A stretch of 64,000 nucleotides of DNA from Taeniopygia guttata (taxonomy: Eukaryota; Chordata; Aves; Passeriformes; Estrildidae), in contig NC_133030.1 of the NCBI RefSeq assembly GCF_048771995.1, positions 56,142,001 to 56,206,000 of the forward strand, written 5' to 3'. Under the pieces are notes generated by a model. That model was given only the letters and a program-made list of their open reading frames with translations. It did not search any database and was not told where the DNA came from. Every line of letters starts with the position of its first letter. The first letter of the stretch is position 1. Below, piece by piece: positions 20,300 to 30,312 of the stretch. Both the position numbers and the translations under genes were made by a program.

Positions 20300-23200
20300 G
20301 ACACAGGACACCGATGTCACCCTTGTTGATTGCCATCACACACACACATAAATACCCAAAACCAGCAGACCGGCTTCACCCTACCTGCTGGATGCCAGGA
20401 AATTTTGGTCTCAGTTTTTAAAAATCTGGCCACCAGCCTCAGACGGTGGCAATAATATACAGGGTGCACAGACACCCCGGCACACACAGACCCAGTGGTT
20501 CTGTTCTAGCCCAGGTGGTCGCCCCCTTGCCAAGGTATTGCAAGAGGAGCAAAGGCTCACCACAAGTGGAATAACTTCCTGAGCCTTGCTGGCGTTTAGG
20601 GGCTGCCAGGGGTTGGGATCAGCTCCGTTATCCCTGGCTGGGAGGTGGAGCAGGGCTGAAAGAAAATAGCCTTTAGCAAGTTCCTGCTGGAAATCAAGCT
20701 GAGAACAGACCAGCGCAGCAATGGGACACACATAGCAGGAACAGATGGCATTTTATTCCCGGGGGTGAGCAGCTCCCTGCCCCACACCACACTTGGGAAG
20801 ACACCAGAGCACCCCCTCTGCTGTAGGGCCCAAAACTGCAAGGCCAGGATGCCAGAAAGCAAAAGGCATCAAAAAGGGGGATGTGAGTTGTGCTCAGATC
20901 ACTCTGGCACAAAAATCCAAATTAAACTGACTTCAAGCTACAGTTTCCCCACAATCCCAATTTCATTTTTCTATCTCAGCATGAATCCTCTCTCCAGCAC
21001 AAGACACCACAATTAATGTCCAGTTCCAGGTAAAGTAATTTCCTAATCTAATTTCCTAGCCACATCCAGTTTGAGATCAGCTGCAGGTCCCAAATCACTT
21101 TTTAATCCCAGGGCTGTTTACACTCATTTTATCACTGTGCCACTTCCCAGGCAGTGTTTAGAGAAGCAGATGAGGGACAGAGACCCCAAACACAGTGCAC
21201 ATGGGAATTCAGGCTGGTGTTTCCATTGGGCAACCAAACAATTATTTCTGTGTGCTGGTAAGAGGTTACAGATACTGAGGAGGGCACTGGGGGGATTCTC
21301 AGAGAAGACATTCATTCACAGCTTCATTACAAATCATTTGTAATGCATATTATCTTGAAATCTCACTCTATCTGTGCAGGGGAAGTATTTCTTCAATACA
21401 AACTTTTGTCAGTATAAATGGAATGTGTCCGGCTAGTTTTCTGATCCTTACCCAGTTTTGATCACCAAAAATTGTATTTCAGTTTTGTAAAATGAGTCAT
21501 AGAGCACTGACCTGACCCTGTGGGGATAGATGTGTGCTCCTAACAGAAAATATTTCAGTCTGTTGGTAAGGAGGAAAGTTTATTGCTCTTAACCTTGCTT
21601 CCAAGAAGTGCTTGGTTCCCAAAGGGTTTTATCCTTTACCTGTAAAGAAATCAGACCTGGATTGGGGTGGAAAACTCTTTTCTTTGAAATGTGACACATC
21701 AGATTTGCCAGATAATGCTTTCTGAACTTGACCTGGGAGGTCAGCACCGACATAAAAGGCCAATTATTGGTTACACTGGAGCCCACAGAAGGCCAGCAGA
21801 TGCCCAGGGCGCTCTGCCTCGGGCAAGCCCAGAGCTCAGATCTTGCCAGCAGCAGCCACAGGGCTCTGCTGCACCAGGGTGCTTGCACAGGTGACTGTGG
21901 GGGTCACTTGTAGAGCAGCTAAAGTTGTCTTTGCTGATGAGCTAACTCAAGCAAGCATTTATTGGAGAGCTTCAGAAAACACAGCCAGGCATTTACAAAT
22001 GTGAGCAGACATGTAAAACAGCTGCACTTAGCAGCTGACAGCTACTGGAGCACAGGGCTTGCTCTTAAGCAGTGAGCACACACTGGAATGAGCAAAGGGA
22101 TGGAAATAAAACCTGTCAGCCATCACTTTGGCAGCTGCCTGGATTTCTCATACTCTTCTCTCATGTAAATCCTAAAAAAAAATCCTGCTAGGCTGGAATT
22201 GGTTCAGAAACATGGAGCTATTTCAGTGGAGTAAATTTGATAGGCTTGCTTTTCTCAACGTGGTGAAGCAACAAGGGGGAAAGGCAATGTGAATGATGAT
22301 TCACTCCTTCTCTTATCACAGGGAATGGAGGACATTTGATATACAGGCCAGGTAGAAACTCTGAAACACAGGAAAAGATGCACATTTTTCTCACTTCACA
22401 TAATTGTTCTGCGGCAATCACAATTGTTCTGTGACATCACAGGACACTGAGGAGTGCTGGTGCCAAAAGATATTAGATAAATTAATGGTAAAAAGAGTTC
22501 CATAAGGACCTGAGAAATGCAGAGCTGGGGGAGTAACCTCCAGCTCAGGAAGGTTACTCTCCCAGTGTGTCCCACCCTCACAGCGTGTTGCTGGGGAGGT
22601 GGAGTCACAAAATGATCCCTCTGCATCTCCAGAATCCTCTATTCTTCCCTAAACAAGCACCTGCTCCTGGCAGACCTTGGAGGTGGGATCCCTAGGGACA
22701 TCACCCTCTGGTCTGACCCCCTTTGGCCATTTCAGGTTCTCATTACAACAGCTGCCAGCACCAGCCTGGTGTCTCAGCCTCCCCATCCAAGTGGGGAGAG
22801 CTGTCTCTGCAAAGCATCCCCCATGCCTTGGCTCCTGTGGATGTCCTTAGGAGGGACTTGCCCCCAGAGCAGACACATGGAGGAAGCCAGTGGGGCAGTT
22901 CTTGCTGCAGGGCACTGAGAGAAGAGGTGGACATGTGAGGAGAGGAGGCTGCACATTGCCCCAGCTCTGGGGGTGGTGCCACCACAAGAAGAACAGTTTC
23001 AGATGTGTTCCTCCTGCAGCCCCCCCCATGAACATCACCTTGACCACATCATCCCCTGTCACCGCTGCACAGAGAGTTCTCACTGCTCCAGGGCACCCAC
23101 CCAGGCCTGCTGCACAGGAATTGAACCCCCAGGAGCACCAGGTTCTGACATGGGGCTGAGGATGGCTTGCTCAGCATCAGGGAGGGTGAAGTTCAATTTC

Positions 23201-24168
23201 ATTTCTCTGGGAAAAAAAAAAAGAAAAGCCACAAAAATAAAACACAATGCACGACCAACCACCATGGCACCTCAGTGATAAGCAGAAAACCAACCAGGAG
23301 AAATCAAGATTAGATATACCATATTTGCCTGCATTCCCTTTAGCCCCATATCTCCTTCTAGCTGCCTGGCTAATCCTCTGTAGATCGAGTAACATGGATG
23401 AGTTGGGCTGATGTGGGATGACTGATGGGGATGATGTTTTTGGCTGTGCTGCCCCACGCTCCCTCTCAAGTCATTAATTATGCCATCTGACATGAGCAGT
23501 GCTCTCAAGTTGATATTTGTGGGGTAAGTGATGAATTTCCTCTCCTCCTGATAGCTCATTAGGACATGCTTTATTACGAGAAAATTTGCTGAGGAATTAA
23601 TTATTCAGACAAACACATTTTTGAGAGCAGTTTTATTTGTTTTTATATTTACTCTACCTTGGATATATAATTTCTGTGGTCCAAGAAAAACAGCAGCAGC
23701 ATGTCTAGAAGGTGGCTACCTTGCTACCAGTAATGCACTGCTTATTTCTGGAGAGAAGCACAGAGCTGCAGCAGTACCTCTGCAGAAGGATGCCCAGGGA
23801 GCAATATGTCTGTATTCTGGGCAGCCCAAATGGCTGCTTTTGAGCCAGTCCTTCAGTCACTCAAAGGCAACTTCTGCCTGATTTACTTTAGCTCAAATAT
23901 CTCAGCCCATTTGACCAAATGGTTTAGCAAATGCAGTTTGCCCCAGGCTTTTCAGCCTATTTTATTCAGACTCTATTCTGTTTTTTTTCAGGCTCGCTGG
24001 TCTGTTTTATTATTATATTAACCCATTGTTGTTGTAATTATTATTGTTATTCCAAAAGTCTTGACCTATGGTATTTGTCCTCTGAAACAAATGGAAAGGA
24101 CCCAGGCCTGTCACTTATCATCTTATGATTGTTGATGTAAACAACACATTTAGGGAGAGGTTTCTCAC
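20300..24168. other. Upstream flank of TMEM179, no gene recognised
   Basis: This holds a short (CA)6 run at 20337-20348 and a GC-richer stretch at 22560-23110 with overlapping open frames on both strands but no recognisable protein. An AT-rich block at 23440-23640 resembles conserved non-coding DNA. A 47-codon minus-strand frame (22360-22218) sits behind a strong acceptor-like sequence, TTTTCCTGTGTTTCAG, but it is too short to call. Confidence 0.45.
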
Positions 24169-24545
24169 GGTAATCACTGTATTTAAGAAAGTCTCTGCCA
24201 CTAGTTCAGAAGGATTATAGACAAAGTACCAAACTGTCAGTCCCCTGTCACATCTGCATTTCTTCACAGCTACCACTGTGTCATGAATCTCCCAGGGCAT
24301 CTCATTTGGCAACATGCTGACATTTTGCCTTTTATTTTCTTGTAAGTATGTCCCTTCTGCTAGGAAAGCTGTCTGGTCTGTGAGGAGGTTATAAGCAGAG
24401 AGGGTGCCATGCTGACAGATGTTGATGGAGCAGTTATCAGGAAACAACTGAATATCATGAATGTGTCCAGATAGAATAACCTCTCTATTTTGATGGCCAA
24501 GGAAAAACATATTGACATTCTGAACTGAACAAGCATAGGCTGTGG
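24169..24545 (-). CDS. Candidate coding exon of an unrecognised protein
   Basis: A 125-codon minus-strand open frame is bracketed by an acceptor-like site (TTATGTCTTAG|CC at 24546/24545) and a consensus-like donor (ATTACC|GTGAGA at 24169/24168). If both are used, the exon is 377 bp: two bases finish a codon, then 125 codons follow, starting TAYACSVQNVNMFFLGHQ. The translation looks protein-like. It has alternating hydrophobic and polar stretches, five cysteines, NCS and NVS sequons (a third, NLS, lies beyond the donor), and segments such as GHIHDIQLFPDNCSINIC and GLTVWYFVYNPSELVAE. This suggests a beta-rich extracellular domain, but I recognise no family. Frames of this length also arise by chance in 64 kb, and no neighbouring exon in matching phase was found. 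It could be a real exon, a relic of a lost gene, or coincidence. Confidence 0.3.
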
Positions 24546-25199
24546 CTAAGACATAAATTTAAAAAATTAAATAAAATAATAGTAATAATAATAAAAAGTG
24601 TTCTTGAGATTTTGAGAGCATTATTAATGCAAATCTCTGAGTGACTTGTGCATGTCAGACTCCACAGCACCCTAGAGCCTGTGAGAGCTGTGACAGCTGG
24701 CAGGAACGTGGCCCCAGGAGGGCACAGGAGTTGGTCAGCTGCCTCTGCTGTCCTGTCTTGAGGATGGTAGAGGTAATGACAAGGGTAGGACAAACTCTTG
24801 TAAGGTTCTGATCCCAGGTGAAGAGTGCATCAGAAAAACAGGCTTCAGGAGTGAATGTGAATTTTCTTCTGGCCCCAAGGAGATGTTAGAAAAGCACGGG
24901 AGAGTTGGTGACTGCTTAGATGACAAAAGAGCGATCAGTAAATTAAAACCCCACAGTGTCCAAGCAATAAAACCCAGCCTGAGGGTAAATATAACTCTGC
25001 CCCACTTCAGATTAAATCTTATATCTGCAGCTTAACCTGTGACTGCCAAGGACTGCAATATCACCATAACCACAAGTCAAACAGCCACTGAGGTCTTGTG
25101 TATCTGAGTGTGGGAACTCAAAATGCCCCTCAGACATTTTTGGAGGTTCCAGGCCCAGGTCAGAAACATTTGATACCCTGGCAGGCAGCTGGAAACAGC
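24546..25199. other. Non-coding stretch between candidate exon and LTR
   Basis: An AT-rich patch (TAATAATAATAA-like, about 24565-24595) is followed by unremarkable sequence up to the LTR boundary. No gene or repeat recognised. Confidence 0.4.
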
Positions 25200-25655
25200 T
25201 GTGATTTTGGATTTGAGCCATGGAATGATTTACCAACCTTGCAGGAAGAACAAGAAGTCACAAAAGTTTAGATATTATAGTAGAAGTAGTCACAAAGTAA
25301 AGGGAAGAATTTTTGAGTGCTGTTTTGAGGGTTTTAAGTCCTATGCAGGGGGGTTTTGGTTTTGTACATGGGGGTCAGAAGTTTTAAGATGGAGTGATTT
25401 GGGCCTGCCCTGTCTTCTCTCTTTCTTCTTCCTTACCTCCATGTTTTTGGTGATGTTGGCACTCACAGGTTGGTTTAGAGTAGAAAAGCACCATTTAATA
25501 TAGGTAGTAGGTATTGGGGAAAACTGTAACCATGTAACATGTAATGTACCATATAAAAGACAGCAGCAGCCCTGGGGCAGGGGGAGAGAAGAAGAAGACA
25601 GCAGACAGAGAGAAAAAAAGTGTGTCTAACTAGGGTAACTCTCACAGCACACACA
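25200..25655 (+). mobile_element. Probable solo LTR of an endogenous retrovirus
   Basis: The block begins TGTGATTTTGGATTTG at 25200 after unrelated sequence. It is AT/G-rich with a U3-like character, then has ACCATATAAAAGACAGC, a good TATA box (25550-25557), followed by a purine-rich leader (GGGGCAGGGGGAGAG, GAAGAAGAAGACAGC). This order of U3, TATA and R-like sequence fits an avian ERV LTR. The right edge is uncertain: a CA near 25645-25655 is plausible. No primer-binding site, gag, pol or env reading frame follows, so it appears to be a solo LTR left by recombination. Target-site duplications were not convincingly identified. Confidence 0.5.
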
Positions 25656-27119
25656 AGTCTAGGAGCAATTTTCAGGAAGATCTCCTGAGGCCTTTATTTG
25701 TGATAGAAACTGCAGAAGGGAGGCTGGCCCCAGAGTCTGGTGTAGGGGATGCTCAGCACTTGCGACATGGCTACTCCAGCTCTGAAACTGTTGAAAAGTA
25801 TGTTCTAGCTTTTGTGTTTTTTCTTTAAGATAACTGAAACAATTCCCAGCCCTAATATGACTTAGAAAAGGAACTTCAGCCGTTGCTGATTTGGTTTGCT
25901 TTGTAAACCCATTTTTGTGTGCAACAACTAATTTGGACCCTAAGACTGAGTAATTTCCTTAGGAAATTTTCAATGTCAATAATTAAGGATCTGTCACAAA
26001 CACAGCAGAAAATAAAAAAAAAAACCTTTCTAAATCACATCATGGTTTTAAATTACTTATTGTGATTAAAAAGGGTTTAGGGGAAGACATATCATGGAGT
26101 ATCTCTGCTGTTCATTCTAATAAAATGCAGGTTGAATCACATTTTAGGGGGGGAAATAGCATCTCAAACCCTTATCCAAGCAACTGGATGCTATGAATCA
26201 GAATCCCTCAATTAGTTCCATCACTGCTGCACAACGTTATACCAGAGGAGGTTCTGACCCACCTGATTTCACCAGCTCCTGTTCCACTCACAGAGGCACA
26301 TACTGAGACCAGCTAATGGGGAGCATGCCAATTAATAACATGGAGTTGCTTTATGTGTGACATATTGTACCATGCACTGATTTTTAATCTGCTCATAGTA
26401 GCATTTGTCATGCAGGGTGGAAGTCTGCTGTGAGAAATAGCCTCTTCATTTTCCCTGACAACTATGAACACTGGGCCAGTCCTCAGTGCTCGCGCCGCAG
26501 GCAACTGCTCCTGCCAAAAATAAATGCAGAGACTGAGGAGAGAGACGTTTTGCAAAATTCAACTCTGTCTCAAAAGTGAATAAATCAGGACAGAAGCACA
26601 TCCTTAATTCCTGGAGACAGGAGGAACTTCATGGTGACTTGTTTACTTCTGATGAGGCGGGAAGAAAAAACCCAAAACATTAAGATGTGGCTTTGCTACT
26701 GGTTGTCGATGGGACAATGCAGCTGTAATGGGGAAAACTACATTTAAATTGATTCTGGAGCCAAGGGTAAAGTACAAGGGTCTTGTACTTCTTGAGCCCA
26801 CACTCAGCATCCTAAAGACTGTCAACTTCAGTCCACCACCAAAATGGACATTGGGCAGGTAGGTGTGAAAGCTGAGGGCCAGCACCAGTAAAACACAAGA
26901 TACAAAGACTTAGTGGGAAATCAGATGAGTGAGGCTCTCAAACAGCTCTGTCTTGTATTGTGGCTTCACTAGGCACGTTGCTCATATGTGAGATAGAGGC
27001 AGATGTTCCTCAGCTTAGCTTCTCAGTTGAAGGTGCTGCTACCAACCTAAGAACAGCCAACAGGAGGTCTCACCTGGTGCATCATCTCTCAAGGCTACTG
27101 AGAAAGAAGAGGAAATATT

Positions 27120-27140
27120 AAAAAAAAAAAAAAAAAAAAA
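27120..27140. repeat. Poly-A run, 21 bp
   Basis: An uninterrupted homopolymer after GGAAATATT. No processed-gene body was recognised to its left. Confidence 0.95.
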
Positions 27141-27734
27141 GGCAACAAATCATCATATTCCTGGCTTGGTGCAGTTTGCAACTCAGCAGATGAAACAACA
27201 TAATCCAGGTGGTTTTACAGAGATCAGTTTCCATCTTTCAGCCTAAGCCCCAACTACCTGGCAGCTACCTGCACAGGCTGGCCACAGCTGTTCCTGCTCA
27301 TGGATACTGCACATGGATCTGGTTTTGTCACTGGATAGAAAATTGGATAAATCTATTTGTTTTGCAAACAATAAACCCATGGGCTCTCTGAAGGTCAGAG
27401 GACTCCTCAAATTCTTATGTCATCACCGCTTTGTTATCATTAGCCTCTCTTGTAGTGTTACAAGGCATTTGCGAAAGGTGGTCCCACTGAGGCTCTAGAA
27501 ATATTAAAGGTTCAGGTATTTAGTCCCCTTCTCATTAGGGTATTTTTTGTCCATAATGTACAAAATGATGTGGTGGACTTTTAGTTTAAAGGTCTGTACA
27601 GGGAGGAAAGCACCCACTGCTTGGGTAAATCCTGAGCACCCCAGGAGTTACTGCATGGCTGGGGCACAGCTGCATTAGGGGTTAATATTGCCAAAGGCCT
27701 CAGAGGATCTGTAGGATGCTAGAAATAAAAATAA

Positions 27735-27805
27735 GACAAAGAAGAAGAAGAGGAAGAAGAAGAAAAATAGGAAAAAACAGAAAAAGAGGAAAAGAATGGT
27801 TAAAT
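27735..27805. repeat. Purine-rich GAA/GGAA low-complexity tract
   Basis: AAGAAGAAGAAGAGGAAGAAG followed by A/G-rich sequence, about 70 bp, with almost no pyrimidines. Confidence 0.85.
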
Positions 27806-28869
27806 AAAAATAGAGTAAACCAATGATGAGTAACTCAGAGATTCACATGAGATCTCAGAATTAACTACTTTGTAGGTTCAAACAGAGGTCCCGCCTTACG
27901 TGAGGGGCACATGCAATTTACACTGATCAAAGCAGAGCTTTGAACACCTGACACAGGAGATGAAATATAAATATGTGATTTGTGAAGTAAAAAGACAACA
28001 CCAACAATAATGAGACCTCAAAATAGACCTGAATGTCACACTCCTGGGTGCAACCATAATGATCCCTTCTCTTGTGACAGAGATGAAAAGGCAAGATCAT
28101 TACTGTAACAATTACTTTAATAAGCACGTAAAACTGGGATTTAGTGGGGGCTTTGCTGTTTGTTGTCATATTTGCTATTCATTTACCTTGTGATTGTTCA
28201 AAGATTGATAAATAATGCCTTTTTTTAAAATGCACAGTATGAGGAAGGTTTTCAAAGGTGTCCTGTGATGTTTGGATGTTTCACTTGATTTGCCTCTAAA
28301 GAGTAACGGGCAGAATTTTGAGCATTTGACTGCCTGAACTCATAACTAGGGCTAATTTAGAAAATATTTCCATTTGAGGGTCTCCTGCTGGGACCTGCTA
28401 TCCAGGACAGGTTGTTGCAAGGCTTGCAGAGCAGAGGTAGCCTGTGTCCAGCCTGCTTGGCAGAGAGATTCATGGACATCTGCATCCTCTGTGGCTGTGC
28501 CCTAACGCTTACCCTTCCAGAATGGGCAACTGAACAACCTCCAAAAACAACCCCTTCTAGGAAACTCAGACTGAGAACTGAAAAATGCAATGTTCCAAAT
28601 GTCAGCAATCTTCACCCAAATGATTTCTCTTCCTTCAAAAGCTGCCAAGCACAGTGCAACCCAACTTTGTGGGAACTTCAATCCCTACCTCTCCCCAAAT
28701 GTGCACGTCATAGGAGAAGTGACAAAACAGTGAAGGAAACAGAGCAACTGTTAGTGACAGAGCTGCAGGAGGCCTAAATAAATCCCTTAACATCAATTTC
28801 TCCTGCTGCAAAGGCCAGAAATAACCATTAACAACAGCTGGCTGAACTCACCGCGCTGCTCTTTTCCTG

Positions 28870-29545
28870 TCCAACTCCCAAGTAAATTTTTGTTGTTTAT
28901 AAAAATTCTCTGTATTTGCTGTAAATATGAAATTTGTCTCTTAATTAGAAAGTTTCTTCATTCTTAAGAAAATGCTATATAAATGTGAAATATTTTTATT
29001 AACATTTAATGGAGAATTGAGTGTGATATTGACACTAGGAAATGGACTGTATTATTTCCATACTGCAATATGCAAATATACTCATTGTTATTGCAGATTA
29101 GGAGACTGAATTTGCTAATGCTTTTTAATAATGCTTATTATATTTCTCTGACAAAAATACCCATTAAAATCCCACTTCAAAAGCATGAAGATTGCAGGCA
29201 TCTGAAATTAATTCTGATTTTTTTTCTAGAAAGCAAGTTTTAAAAATTCAAATCTGCATTTTTCTGTTTTTACAAATAGCCCACTGAATCAATATTTCAG
29301 GAAAGTGAATCAATATTTCAGAACACTGTGATGTAAAATAAAAAAAAATTGGTCTATTAAAATCTTTTTATTAGCGTGTCAATTGCAGTGCACAAAATTT
29401 GCACATATGGGTAAAGAAATTGTTTCCTCAAAATGTGCAAATTGCTGCTTCACTGAATGTAAATGAAGTGCTAATTGCTCTTTGCAAACAATATTCATGC
29501 AAATCATGCCTTACTATTACTTTGCAGAGTGGAGTTTACATTTAC
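28870..29545. promoter_or_regulatory. AT-rich block dense in POU, SOX and homeodomain-like motifs (putative enhancer)
   Basis: Two exact octamer motifs ATGCAAAT occur at 29070-29077 and 29497-29504. CATTGTTATTGCAGAT at 29083-29098 is one base-insertion away from a SOX-octamer composite. TTAATTAG, CTAATTG and TTTGCAAACAAT words are frequent. A 16-bp word, TGAATCAATATTTCAG, is duplicated 21 bp apart (29285-29300 and 29306-29321). No coding frame is present. This texture is common in conserved developmental enhancers. Conservation itself cannot be seen here. Confidence 0.35.
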
Positions 29546-30230
29546 ATTTGATGCATTTTTTTCCTCCACCCATTTGACAGTCCCTGGACAACAGGACTTG
29601 GGATATTACTCACTTTTTTTTTCAAGATATTTTATGGAGACATGAATGGGTGAAGAATGGGAAAGGACCTGCAGGCAGTAATATATCATGACCTAGAGGG
29701 GCAGAGGATCTAAATCTGTTCTGTTATTCTGGTTCATCATTCACTAAGTAAAGTATTTGCAATAAATTATTTATATCAAATTTGCCTTTTATTCTGCTTG
29801 CCTTTGACCTATGATACATTTGGAAATTCTCTACAAAAGTAATTTAAATAAAAATGTCTGCTGTCTAAAACAGGAAATAAAGTAGCTGATGCCATCAGAT
29901 CAAATATTGAATTCAAAGATATATGTTTGATCATGGGGGGGGTGGTTATTGATGTTAACTTGGTTTTAATAGCCTGTTGTTTTTTTTTTCCCTCTTAATA
30001 TATCTCATTAATTTGGAGAAGTCAACACACCTTGTCTATAATTTCCCAGTCATAAGCAAGAAGAGCCTTGAGTCAGTTGAAGAACATCTGTTTTGTAATA
30101 TTCATGAACACCAACTGAAAATTTTCACTTTGAAACCTTAGAAATACCCTATACCCTTATTAATATTGTATTTCTTGAGGTGAAATTCTCCTACATTTGA
30201 TATTATTAGTTTTCCCACCACCTTCACAGG
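29546..30230. other. Intergenic, AT-rich
   Basis: Short T and G runs (29608-29620, 29935-29943 and around 29980) and no recognisable gene or repeat. Confidence 0.4.
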
Positions 30231-30312
30231 ATCACAGAACAGTTTAGGCTGGGAAAAATCTCTAAATTTATGAGGTCCAACCATTAACCCAGCACTGCCA
30301 AACCTCTCCTTG
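30231..30312 (-). mobile_element. CR1 LINE 3' fragment, antisense, short
   Basis: ATCACAGAACAGTTTAGGCTGGGAAAAATC followed by GAGGTCCAACCATTAACCC and AGCACTGCC is the reverse complement of a CR1 3' terminus. Only about 80 bp is recognisable before similarity fades. Confidence 0.75.

Larger units (their letters stand above)
25656..28870. other. Intergenic, simple repeats only
   Basis: This contains a 21-bp poly-A run at 27120-27140 and a purine-rich GAA/GGAA tract at 27735-27805. Two minus-strand frames look mildly protein-like: 26510-26313 behind TTTTTGGCAG, and about 28140-27930. They do not join in phase with each other or with the 24.2-kb candidate. No gene recognised. Confidence 0.4.

Noticed and set aside
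27927..28169. Minus-strand frame with a hydrophobic stretch followed by HLCHKRRDHYGC
   Set aside because: It looked like a transmembrane segment plus basic stop-transfer, but there is no clean donor and no linkage in phase to other frames.
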